A DNA stretch of 7,863 nucleotides from Cloacimonetes bacterium TCS62. GTDB lineage: Bacteria; Cloacimonadota; Cloacimonadia; Cloacimonadales; TCS61. A program made the translations under genes and the position numbers. This document shows, piece by piece, positions 1 to 6,419 of the stretch. The stretch lies in contig LSCM01000047.1 in the NCBI GenBank assembly GCA_001577185.1, positions 1 through 7,863 on the forward strand. The letters run 5' to 3'. A model generated the notes under the pieces. That model searched no databases. It was given only the letters and a program-made list of their open reading frames with translations, and had not been told where the DNA came from. Position 1 is the first letter of the stretch. Each line of letters begins with the position of its first letter.

Positions 1-78
1 TGTCCACGATGTTATGCTATTCATCACCTAAGTACTAATAAATTCAAAAAAATCTCAATCTAAAATGAAAATAGCTAC

Positions 79-1131
79 TTATAATAATCCCTCTTTATTT
101 TGCTTTAGTTTTTCTATAATTTTTTTTACTTCTTCACTACGATCTTTCCGGACAACCAGGATTGCATCATCACTTTCTACAATTACAGAATCATTTATAC
201 CGATAAGAGCAATAAATTTTTTAGTATTGATATAATTATTCTCGCTATCTAAGGTCATGTTTTCGCAATTCAAGACATTGTTGTTTTCATCTTTATTAGA
301 AACATCAAATAAGGCATTCCAGCTACCTACATCGTTCCATCCATAATCTACTGGAATGACAATTCTTTTCTCAGCTTGTTCCATAATTCCGATATCGACC
401 GGTATTTTTGGCATTTGTGAATATATCTCAGATATATCTACATGCAAACCTTCAGCATCCCATTTTTTCTCGATCTGATCTAGAACTTTTTCTACTTTGG
501 GAAGATAATCTTTATATGCCTTAAGTATCGTCTCAATTTTCCAGATAAACATGCCACTATTCCAGAAGAAATTTCCTGCATCTAAGAATTCTTTCGCTTT
601 TTTTAAATGCGGTTTTTCTTTAAATTGTTTCACGTTAAACATTCCACCTTCAATTTCATTCTCCGCTTCGATATAGCCATAACCTGTAGCAGGATATTTT
701 GGTTTTATTCCGAAAGTTACCAAATTATTTTTATCAGCTGCTTTTTCTCCTTTATCCAGAGAAGCTAAAAAATCATCTTTCTGAGCAATTAGATGATCAG
801 AAGGCAATACGACCATCTTTTCATTTATATCGTATCTCTGCCTGAGATATCGAGCACTCAAAGCGATACAGGGTGCAGTATTCCTTCCAAATGGCTCGAT
901 GATTATATTTTCATTTGGTAAATTAGGTAAATGCTGCTTAGTAAGTTCTGCTTGAGATTGTGATGTTACAATAAAGATGTCTTTAATATTAATTTTTGAA
1001 CTCAACCTATCCACGGTCATCTGGATCATTGAACGATTTGAAACAATTTGTAAAAATTGCTTTGGCTTAGATTTCCTACTTAATGGCCAAAATCTTGTGC
1101 CAACTCCACCAGCCATGATTAATGCGATCAT
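79..1131 (-). CDS. manC: Mannose-1-phosphate guanylyltransferase (GDP-mannose pyrophosphorylase)
   Basis: Transfers GMP from GTP to mannose-1-phosphate to make cytosolic GDP-mannose, the donor for mannose- and fucose-containing surface glycans. Visible motifs, numbered from the chosen start: nucleotide-binding signature GGVGTRFWPLSR at 8-19 followed by KPKQFL, EPFGRNTAP at 79-87, PSDH at 110-113, GYGYIE near 151, FKEKP at 170-174, WNSGMF at 190-195 and GWNDVGSW at 264-271. All are typical of the family. The protein is 350 residues, so it is the short form without the C-terminal phosphomannose isomerase cupin of long AlgA/ManC enzymes. The reading frame stays open to 1158, but the ATG at 1131 is chosen because GGAGG lies 4 nt upstream and the signature normally begins right after MIALIMAGG. 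It is the last gene of the minus-strand operon, 52 bp after lolA. A parS-like 16-mer lies inside it at 626-641. Confidence 0.93.
   Translation of the reverse strand: MIALIMAGGVGTRFWPLSRKSKPKQFLQIVSNRSMIQMTVDRLSSKINIKDIFIVTSQSQAELTKQHLPNLPNENIIIEPFGRNTAPCIALSARYLRQRYDINEKMVVLPSDHLIAQKDDFLASLDKGEKAADKNNLVTFGIKPKYPATGYGYIEAENEIEGGMFNVKQFKEKPHLKKAKEFLDAGNFFWNSGMFIWKIETILKAYKDYLPKVEKVLDQIEKKWDAEGLHVDISEIYSQMPKIPVDIGIMEQAEKRIVIPVDYGWNDVGSWNALFDVSNKDENNNVLNCENMTLDSENNYINTKKFIALIGINDSVIVESDDAILVVRKDRSEEVKKIIEKLKQNKEGLL
626..641. other. Candidate parS-like ParB-binding site (one mismatch)
   Basis: The plus strand reads TGTTTCACGTTAAACA. It matches the parS consensus TGTTNCACGTGAAACA at every position except the eleventh (T for G in the central CACGTG). 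It lies within manC and encodes residues 164-169 (MFNVKQ), just before the conserved FKEKP motif, so part of the match could be protein-driven. An exact parS sits about 6.5 kb away at 7089-7104, which makes a genuine second centromere site plausible. Binding is not demonstrated. Confidence 0.4.
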
Positions 1132-1140
1132 TATACCTCC
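1132..1140 (-). promoter_or_regulatory. Ribosome binding site deciding the manC start
   Basis: The minus strand reads GGAGGTATA immediately before the ATG at 1131. The GGAGG core with 4 nt spacing supports this start over the in-frame upstream ATG at 1158, which would add nine residues before the conserved nucleotidyltransferase N-terminus. Confidence 0.75.
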
Positions 1141-1183
1141 AGTTAATAATAATTGCAAATGAATATATTAATTGAATAAACTT

Positions 1184-1804
1184 CTATTTCTTTTGTCTTG
1201 TATCAATTATGTTTGTATTCGAAGGTAATGTCAAATCAAAAATATTTGCAGGTAGTTTCAGATTTACTTTAGCATTACTAAATTTATAATGAACACTATT
1301 CATATTCTCATCTAATATAAGAATATCGTATAATAAAGAATCCTTGATACTCAGATGGATCTGTTCATTTTCCTGAGTTGACAATTTAATCTTATAATTT
1401 TTATTATCAGCTTCAATAAGTTCTTTCTCCGAATTATCCCAATAACGTGAGATAAATTTAACTGGTCGTATATCCGCTTCTATGTTGTTTGAAATCATAG
1501 CTTGATCCGTATTCCCATCGTACATAGTAACAGATTTATGGTCTATCAATAAGAACTGTTTATTTGGCTTAGAATAATCCAATAGAAGATGATCTTCATC
1601 ATAGAATATCTCACCTTGTGTTTTTTTAATAGTCTTTAAATCTATCCAGTAGTTTTCTTGTATGAAAGAAGCCTTGTAACTCTTTATTTTAGAATACCTT
1701 ACAAGAATATCCGAATAAATCTGTTTTAGTTGGTCAGATTCAGCTGCTAGGAATGATATAATTGAAACAAACAGAATTATTGTAAAAGTTTTAAGATAAT
1801 CCAT
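1184..1804 (-). CDS. lolA: Outer-membrane lipoprotein carrier protein LolA
   Basis: Periplasmic chaperone that takes lipoproteins from the LolCDE transporter and delivers them to the outer membrane. The 206-residue protein begins with a hydrophobic segment (residues about 6-21, ending FLAAES) that fits a signal peptide, although the N-region carries little net charge. The mature part shows the LolA pattern: a Y-x-x-I-K-S-Y-x-A-x-F-x-Q helix/strand near 37-49, a GEIFY strand at 64-68, LLLDYSKPNKQFLLID near 73-88 (equivalent to the family's W/Y-x-x-P-x-x-Q-x-x-x-x-D) and MYDG near 94. Length fits the family. The start overlaps the last 14 bp of ftsK, implying coupled translation; the nearest Shine-Dalgarno-like stretches are a weak GAAAGAG next to the ATG and AAGGA 11 nt upstream. 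The ftsK-lolA order is also found in E. coli, which supports the call. Sequence similarity in this family is low, so the assignment rests on pattern, signal peptide and neighbourhood. Confidence 0.85.
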   Translation of the reverse strand: MDYLKTFTIILFVSIISFLAAESDQLKQIYSDILVRYSKIKSYKASFIQENYWIDLKTIKKTQGEIFYDEDHLLLDYSKPNKQFLLIDHKSVTMYDGNTDQAMISNNIEADIRPVKFISRYWDNSEKELIEADNKNYKIKLSTQENEQIHLSIKDSLLYDILILDENMNSVHYKFSNAKVNLKLPANIFDLTLPSNTNIIDTRQKK

Positions 1805-4034
1805 ACTCTTTCAAATCCTTTTCTGTAACTAAAACATCACGCGATTTACTCCCAACATGTGGTCCGACCATACCAGCCTCTTCCAACATATCAATCAGCC
1901 TCCCAGCTCTAGCATAACCAATTTTGAAATGTCTTTGCAGCATTGAAACAGAAGCTGAACCAGCTGAAACAACTGCTTTTGCAGCTTCAGGAAATAATTC
2001 ATCATCAAAATCAAGTTGGGATAATATCGGAGCTTGTTCTTCAATGATCTTTATTTCATCCTTTGGTTTAGGTTGTGTTTTAAGATAATCTACAACTTCA
2101 TGTACTTCCTCTGGTTCAATGAAAGCTCCATGAATTCTAACGGGATTGCCACTACCGGGTGCTATGAAAAGACTATCTCCTCTTCCCAATAACCGTTCAG
2201 CTCCATTAGCATCAATAATTACTCTAGAATCGATCTTTGTAGAAACTTTAAATGCAATTCTAGAAGGAAAATTAGCTTTGATGATACCGGTTATTACTTT
2301 GATAGAAGGCCTTTGAGTAGCTAAAATCAAATGAATTCCAATTGCTCTTGCCATTTGAGCAAGTCTTGTGATCGGTCGCTCCACTTCTCTTCCAACCGAC
2401 ATCATAAGATCTGCTAGCTCATCTACAATGATGATAATATATGGTAAAGGTCTGTCTTCTATTTTTTCTTCATCCTTATTATTATTGAGCTTTTTGATCT
2501 TTTTGTTATAAGCTTTCAGACTTTTTACTTTATATTTTTGTAATAATTCATATCTTTTTTCCATTTCTCTTACTCCCCACTCCAAAGCCATGAGAGCATC
2601 GTCATTATTTGTAACAACATCTTGAATAAGGTGAGGAATTCCCTGGTATCCTGAAAGTTCTATCCTCTTTGGATCTATAAGAATAAATCTTGCATCCTCC
2701 GGGGTTGTACGAAACAATATACTATTTATAATTGTATTTACGCAAACACTTTTTCCAGAACCTGTTGCCCCTGCAATCAGTAGATGTGGCATCTCTCCTA
2801 GATCGGCAACCATTGGTTTTCCAGAAATATCTTTTCCCAATCCGATAGCCAATTTACTGGTCATCTTTTTCATCTCTTTAGATTCTAGAATATCTTTCAA
2901 GTAGATCGTATCACGATTAATATTTGGAATTTCAATTCCGACTAATCCTCTACCTGGTATAGGTGCTTGCACTCGAATGCTTTTAGCCTTTATAGCCAGT
3001 GTTAGATCATCTGCTAGTGTATGAAATTTATTTACCTTAACACCAGGAGCAGGATCAATTTCATATTGTGTGATAATTGGTCCAATATTTACATTCGTTA
3101 CTTCGGCTTCAACCCCAAACTCCGCTAATTTTTCTATTAATATTTTGCTAGTCCTCTGAATATTTTCCTCTATCTCTTTTCTATCTTCTTTGCTTGTGAT
3201 ACTACTCGACAGATAATGAGCAATATTTGGAATTATATATTTTGCTCTTTCATTATTTTTTATCTTAGCTTTTTCTTGAGTAAGCTCCTTTTTAATTTCA
3301 GTTTTTTTTGTAATCTCACCTTTGACCTTTTCTTTTTTAATGTTATGGTCGGTTATCTTAGGTGTTTTTTTCTTTTTCTTCTTATTCTTCTTGCTTTTAT
3401 AAGGTTTTCTCTTCAATTTATGCACAATACTCTTAGATAATTTTGGGATGTTTACAAAAAATAATTTGATTTTCTGTGCTAATTTTACAAAAAATATCTT
3501 TATATTTTCTACTTCAAAAATTAGTAAAATGCAAGTTACTATTATTGCTGAAGAAATTATTATAGTTCCAGTACTACTGAAAAATCCTGTAAAAAATTGA
3601 AAAATTTTCCATGGTATATAACCCGCATGAAGCTGCGTATCTGATTTAATAAAAAATAATAAAATATTTGAAAAAAAAGCAAAAGTCACAAAGCAGATTG
3701 TTTTTTGGATCGGATGTTTTTCTGATCGGAAAAAGGTTATAAAAAACCCCATTAAACCTGTTCCAACGAATAATGATATACTGAAGAATTTTCCAAAAAT
3801 ATAAGTCAACCAATAACCAAAAAATGCTCCAAAAGGTCCTATCAGGTTCTTTACACCTGGAAATTCAAGCTTTAATATCTTAAAAATATTTAAATCCGCC
3901 TGTTTTAAAGTTCTATAATCGTTCACGATCATACTAAAATTGCCAAAAACAGATAGAATAAAAAGAATGGAAATTAATAGTAATGTTACTCCAAAAAAAA
4001 TAGTTACAAATTTATTGTTCTTTGATTTCTTCAT
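1791..4034 (-). CDS. ftsK: DNA translocase FtsK/SpoIIIE
   Basis: Membrane-anchored hexameric ATPase that pumps DNA through the closing division septum and helps resolve chromosome dimers. The 747-residue protein has hydrophobic membrane segments at about 9-31, 63-82, 84-102, 112-130 and 152-173. A very lysine-rich linker follows at about 183-262 and includes a run of six lysines. The motor comes next, with an alpha domain from about 285, Walker A GATGSGKS at 422-429, Walker B IIIIVDE at 533-539, LATQRPS at 571-577 and the GAERLLGRGD segment at 611-620. The C-terminal winged-helix gamma domain (about 680-737, ending GPHVGSKSRDVLV) reads DNA polarity sequences. Overall size resembles SpoIIIE (nearly 800 residues) rather than the 1,300-residue E. 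coli FtsK with its long linker. The gene starts 7 bp after ychF and overlaps lolA by 14 bp. All key motor residues appear intact. Confidence 0.97.
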   Translation of the reverse strand: MKKSKNNKFVTIFFGVTLLLISILFILSVFGNFSMIVNDYRTLKQADLNIFKILKLEFPGVKNLIGPFGAFFGYWLTYIFGKFFSISLFVGTGLMGFFITFFRSEKHPIQKTICFVTFAFFSNILLFFIKSDTQLHAGYIPWKIFQFFTGFFSSTGTIIISSAIIVTCILLIFEVENIKIFFVKLAQKIKLFFVNIPKLSKSIVHKLKRKPYKSKKNKKKKKKTPKITDHNIKKEKVKGEITKKTEIKKELTQEKAKIKNNERAKYIIPNIAHYLSSSITSKEDRKEIEENIQRTSKILIEKLAEFGVEAEVTNVNIGPIITQYEIDPAPGVKVNKFHTLADDLTLAIKAKSIRVQAPIPGRGLVGIEIPNINRDTIYLKDILESKEMKKMTSKLAIGLGKDISGKPMVADLGEMPHLLIAGATGSGKSVCVNTIINSILFRTTPEDARFILIDPKRIELSGYQGIPHLIQDVVTNNDDALMALEWGVREMEKRYELLQKYKVKSLKAYNKKIKKLNNNKDEEKIEDRPLPYIIIIVDELADLMMSVGREVERPITRLAQMARAIGIHLILATQRPSIKVITGIIKANFPSRIAFKVSTKIDSRVIIDANGAERLLGRGDSLFIAPGSGNPVRIHGAFIEPEEVHEVVDYLKTQPKPKDEIKIIEEQAPILSQLDFDDELFPEAAKAVVSAGSASVSMLQRHFKIGYARAGRLIDMLEEAGMVGPHVGSKSRDVLVTEKDLKEYGLS

Positions 4035-4044
4035 AATACTCCTA
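4035..4044 (-). promoter_or_regulatory. ftsK ribosome binding site fused to the ychF stop codon
   Basis: The minus strand reads TAGGAGTATT and then ATG. The ychF stop codon TAG (4044-4042) supplies the first bases of the AGGAG Shine-Dalgarno core, with 4 nt to the ftsK ATG at 4034. A ribosome terminating on ychF would sit exactly on this site, so ftsK translation is probably coupled to that of ychF. Confidence 0.7.
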
Positions 4045-5112
4045 TACGCTGAACCTAATATTTAAAACATCTCCATCTTTCACAATGTAATTTTTACCTT
4101 CTAATTGATACAATCCTTTTTCTCGTAGTGTACTTTCACTTCCACAACAGATCAAGTTTTCATATGAAAAGCATTCAGCACGAATGAATCCACGTGCTAA
4201 ATCACTGTGAATTTTAGCTGCAGCTTCTACAGCAGTTGCACCTTTCGTGATCGTCCAAGCTTTAACTTCATCATTCCCCACTGTGAAAAAGCTAATATAA
4301 CCTAAGAGATCATAAGAAAATTTAGTTAATCTAACTCTAGCCGATTCAGCGATATTCATTTCTTCGAGAAATTCTAAAGCATCCTCTACTGAAAGATTAT
4401 ACAATTCCATTTCAAAATTACCAGCGAATTCTATGACTTTATTTTCTTTTTCAATTTCTTTGATCAATTCTTGATTAGAACCAAAATTATTTTCATCTGA
4501 ATTTAGAATTATCATCAGGGGTTTTTGTGTTATAAATTGAAATCCCTTAATCGCTTTCTTTTCATCATTTGAAAGTTCTAAATCTCTTACAGGGATCTCT
4601 TCACTTAATGTTTCACTTATTTTATGTAAAACTTTTTCTTCTAAGATCAATGCTTGTTCTTTTATTCCTTTTTTTTTGCTCGATTGTATGTTCTCTAATC
4701 TTTTTTCAGCAATAAGAAGATCGGAGATTATCATTTCGGCGCTAATTTTTTCAATGTCAGAGAGAGGATCAACCTTTCCACACGTCTCCGATATAACTTC
4801 ATCATCAAAATTTCTTATAACCAAAGCTATTGCATCTGTTCGCTTTGCTAGGGAAATTAAATTTGGAGGTAATCCTTTTTCATCACCTGATAAACCAACA
4901 AAATCTATATATTCAATATTTGCAAACTTTGTTTTATCCGGCTTGTACAATTTTTTGAGTTCTTTCACTCTTTCATCTTCAACATCTACTACTCCTAAAT
5001 TCGGCTCAATTTTGTTTGTGGCATAAGAAGTAATCTCAGCATCTAATCCTGTAAGTGCGTTAAAAATCGTAGTTTTACCTGAATTCAACAATCCTAATAT
5101 GCCTATCTTCAT
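4042..5112 (-). CDS. ychF: YchF/OLA1-family P-loop NTPase with C-terminal TGS domain
   Basis: Cytosolic NTPase of the Obg-related YchF/OLA1 family; characterised members hydrolyse ATP, associate with ribosomes and are linked to oxidative-stress responses. At 356 residues it matches the usual length (about 363). The P-loop GLLNSGKTT is at 7-15, followed by FNALTG. The switch II segment DFVGL is at 70-74, a base-recognition-like segment LNSDE is at 203-207, and a helical insert lies at about 120-190. The C-terminal DUF933/TGS region is well conserved: FFTVGNDEVKAWT at 275-287, KGATAVEAAAKIH at 290-302, GFIRAE at 308-313 and YIVKDGD at 342-348. It departs from typical YchF in the P-loop (LNSGKT for PNVGKS) and lacks the VKGAS motif after switch II. 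This suggests a divergent subfamily whose nucleotide preference cannot be assumed. It starts 2 bp after the upstream gene's stop, with only a weak GGTGGGTG ribosome site. Confidence 0.88.
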   Translation of the reverse strand: MKIGILGLLNSGKTTIFNALTGLDAEITSYATNKIEPNLGVVDVEDERVKELKKLYKPDKTKFANIEYIDFVGLSGDEKGLPPNLISLAKRTDAIALVIRNFDDEVISETCGKVDPLSDIEKISAEMIISDLLIAEKRLENIQSSKKKGIKEQALILEEKVLHKISETLSEEIPVRDLELSNDEKKAIKGFQFITQKPLMIILNSDENNFGSNQELIKEIEKENKVIEFAGNFEMELYNLSVEDALEFLEEMNIAESARVRLTKFSYDLLGYISFFTVGNDEVKAWTITKGATAVEAAAKIHSDLARGFIRAECFSYENLICCGSESTLREKGLYQLEGKNYIVKDGDVLNIRFSV

Positions 5113-5114
5113 AT

Positions 5115-5837
5115 CTAGTCACCCACCACTAACTTTCTTAAAGATAGAACTTCTTCGGGTTTTAGAACTCTCCACATCCCAGGTGGAAGTGAACCAAGTT
5201 TTAAATTGCCGATTTGTAGTCTTTTTAATTCCAAAACTTCAGATCCTATTTTTTTTATCATTCTTCGAATTTGCCTTTTTCTTCCCTCATAGATTATCAT
5301 TTTCAATTCAGAAGTGTTAGTTTTGACTTTATTTACAAAGACTTTAGCCTTTTTTGTTTTTCTATTATTAATCATAACTCCATTCCGTAAATGTTCTATT
5401 TGGTCATGACTTAGCTTTCCTTTAATTAATACTTTATACGTCTTAGATAGTTTATACCGAGGATGTATTATTTTATTTGCAAAATCACCATCACTTGTGA
5501 ATAGTAGCAAGCCCTCCGAGAGGTAATCTAAACGGCCAATAGAAAATATATGCATATCAAAGTCGGGTAGAAGATCATATACAATTCTTCTGTTAAATTT
5601 ATCCTTTTTAGTTGTAAGGTAATTTTTAGGCTTATTCATCATAAGATATATCATTTTATCAGAAGGCTCAACTTGTTTATTATCAAATTCTACCACATCT
5701 TTTTCTGTATCCACTTGATAAGCAAGATCTATCATCTTTTTACCATTAACTTTTATTCTACCAGATGTAACAAATCTCTCAACTTTACGCCTGGAACCCA
5801 AATTACATTGAGCTAAATACTTATTTATTCTTACCAT
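5115..5837 (-). CDS. rluB: RsuA/RluB-family rRNA pseudouridine synthase
   Basis: Isomerises specific uridines to pseudouridine in ribosomal RNA. The 240-residue protein has an N-terminal S4 RNA-binding domain (about 3-48: INKYLAQCNLGSRRKVE, then GRIKVNG). The catalytic domain follows, with MMNKPKNYLTT near 66-76, the signature GRLDYLSEGLLLFTSDGD at 101-118 containing the expected catalytic Asp104, NKIIHP at 121-126, the EGRKRQIRRM motif at 184-193 and a closing segment LKRLQIGNLKLGSL. Length and architecture match bacterial RluB (23S rRNA helix 89 region) and RsuA (16S) enzymes. RluB is preferred from the C-terminal segment, but the target RNA cannot be settled from sequence alone. The start ATG overlaps the lptE stop by 7 bp (ATGGTAA) with little ribosome site of its own, pointing to coupled translation. 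Confidence 0.85.
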   Translation of the reverse strand: MVRINKYLAQCNLGSRRKVERFVTSGRIKVNGKKMIDLAYQVDTEKDVVEFDNKQVEPSDKMIYLMMNKPKNYLTTKKDKFNRRIVYDLLPDFDMHIFSIGRLDYLSEGLLLFTSDGDFANKIIHPRYKLSKTYKVLIKGKLSHDQIEHLRNGVMINNRKTKKAKVFVNKVKTNTSELKMIIYEGRKRQIRRMIKKIGSEVLELKRLQIGNLKLGSLPPGMWRVLKPEEVLSLRKLVVGD

Positions 5838-6316
5838 TCTTCCAAACTTTTATTAACTATTTTTTTAAATAATTTGTTGATAATCTCATCCTGAGCTGCA
5901 GATTCTGTTTTGAATTTACTTGTAGGATCTGAACTTGAATAACTCTCTTTTATTTCCAAAGCATTGTTTTGCCATATTATCTCATTTTTTTTAAGATCCG
6001 TAAATATAATCTTGAATAATATACGAACTTCATACTCCTCAATATTCTGTGTACCATAATCTCTTATTTTGTTTGAATAGTCTATAAGCTCGCCTTCAAT
6101 TAAACAATCTGCGTTTTGAGTAACAATCTTGAGTCTTCCATTACTCTGAAATTTAGAAGCTAATATCTCTACTACTTTATCTTCCAATTGATACTGAACA
6201 GTTGTATTTTCAAAGACATTAATCTTAATAGTATCCAAATGAGGATAACCACCAGAATATACCGAGTAGCTACATCCAGCTAAAATTACCAAAAGAATAT
6301 AAAATATTTTTTTCAT
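5831..6316 (-). CDS. lptE: LPS-assembly lipoprotein LptE
   Basis: Outer-membrane lipoprotein that plugs the LptD barrel and helps place lipopolysaccharide on the cell surface. The 161-residue protein starts MKKIF, has a hydrophobic core and a lipobox LAGC with the acylated cysteine at residue 15. The family pattern follows: CSYSVYSGGYPHL, then TIKINVFENTT, LEDKVVEIL, FQSNGRLK, ADCLIEGEL with a following Y, and IIWQNN before a charged C-terminus. The frame opens at a TTG at 6328, but the ATG at 6316 gives a standard lipoprotein signal peptide (two lysines, then the core) and is preferred. No Shine-Dalgarno sequence precedes either start. It is the first gene of the six-gene minus-strand operon, directly behind the divergent promoter region, and overlaps the downstream gene by 7 bp. 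LptE proteins are poorly conserved, yet the VFENTT / GRLK / AD-x-x-I-x-G series is characteristic. Confidence 0.85.
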   Translation of the reverse strand: MKKIFYILLVILAGCSYSVYSGGYPHLDTIKINVFENTTVQYQLEDKVVEILASKFQSNGRLKIVTQNADCLIEGELIDYSNKIRDYGTQNIEEYEVRILFKIIFTDLKKNEIIWQNNALEIKESYSSSDPTSKFKTESAAQDEIINKLFKKIVNKSLEEW

Positions 6317-6322
6317 AGGCTG

Positions 6323-6351
6323 TAGCAAGAGAAATGTTTATTAAATGTCAA
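6323..6351 (-). promoter_or_regulatory. Possible promoter of the lptE-manC operon
   Basis: On the minus strand a perfect -35 hexamer TTGACA occupies 6351-6346. At 17 bp spacing the -10 position (6328-6323) reads TTGCTA, a poor match. If it is used, transcription would start about at the lptE ATG (6316), giving an almost leaderless message, which would agree with the missing Shine-Dalgarno sequence. The -35 is clear and the -10 is not. Confidence 0.3.
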
Positions 6352-6374
6352 GAAAATAGTGATATATATTGACA
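6346..6374. repeat. Inverted repeat TGTCAA-N17-TTGACA between divergent genes
   Basis: TGTCAA at 6346-6351 and TTGACA at 6369-6374 are exact reverse complements separated by 17 bp. Each arm equals the consensus -35 hexamer on the strand pointing towards its own gene (lptE on minus, the HTH-EIIA gene on plus). The element therefore looks like two back-to-back -35 boxes. It could also serve as a symmetrical operator. Confidence 0.55.
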
Positions 6375-6397
6375 GAAAATTTTAATCTGTTGTTAAT
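6369..6397 (+). promoter_or_regulatory. Sigma-70-type promoter for the HTH-EIIA gene
   Basis: A perfect -35 hexamer TTGACA at 6369-6374 is followed after 17 bp by GTTAAT at 6392-6397, which matches the -10 consensus TATAAT at four of six positions. Transcription would begin near 6404, leaving a short leader that still contains the AGGAG ribosome site at 6410-6414. Confidence 0.55.
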
Positions 6398-6409
6398 GAT
6401 ACAAAAAAT

Positions 6410-6414
6410 AGGAG
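6410..6414 (+). promoter_or_regulatory. Ribosome binding site deciding the HTH-EIIA start
   Basis: AGGAG lies 5 nt before the ATG at 6420. This fixes the start at 6420. Upstream in-frame alternatives are a TTG at 6369, which falls in the -35 box, and an ATG at 6396, which overlaps the -10 box. Confidence 0.8.
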
Positions 6415-6419
6415 AAATT

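Noticed and set aside
1..24. Possible start of another minus-strand gene (ATG at 24-22, reading MNSITSWT to the window edge)
   Set aside because: Only eight codons are visible, and the AGGTG-like ribosome site directly abuts the ATG, so it cannot be supported.
1007..1015. CTATCCACG resembling a DnaA box
   Set aside because: It matches TTATCCACA at only seven of nine positions, stands alone and lies within manC. No box cluster or AT-rich unwinding element of an origin is present.
977..1162. Plus-strand open frame opposite manC
   Set aside because: It lies antisense to the most conserved part of manC, and its protein has no recognisable features.
3216..3440. Plus-strand Phe/Leu-rich open frame that looks like a membrane protein
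   Set aside because: It is antisense to the lysine-rich linker of FtsK. Complementing AAA/AAG codons creates TTT/CTT and thus artificial hydrophobicity.
4186..4201. CACGTG core inside ychF resembling parS
   Set aside because: Only the central six bases and a few flanking bases fit (10 of 16 counting the free position). It is explained by ordinary codons of the GFIRAE region.
4676..5320. Two plus-strand open frames (4676-5026 and 5099-5320) opposite ychF and the pseudouridine synthase gene
   Set aside because: They are antisense to well-conserved coding regions and have no ribosome site or domain signature.
6369..6419. N-terminal extension of the HTH-EIIA protein from a TTG at 6369 or an ATG at 6396
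   Set aside because: These codons overlap the predicted -35 and -10 boxes, lack a ribosome site and precede the conserved domain start. The ATG at 6420 has AGGAG at proper spacing.
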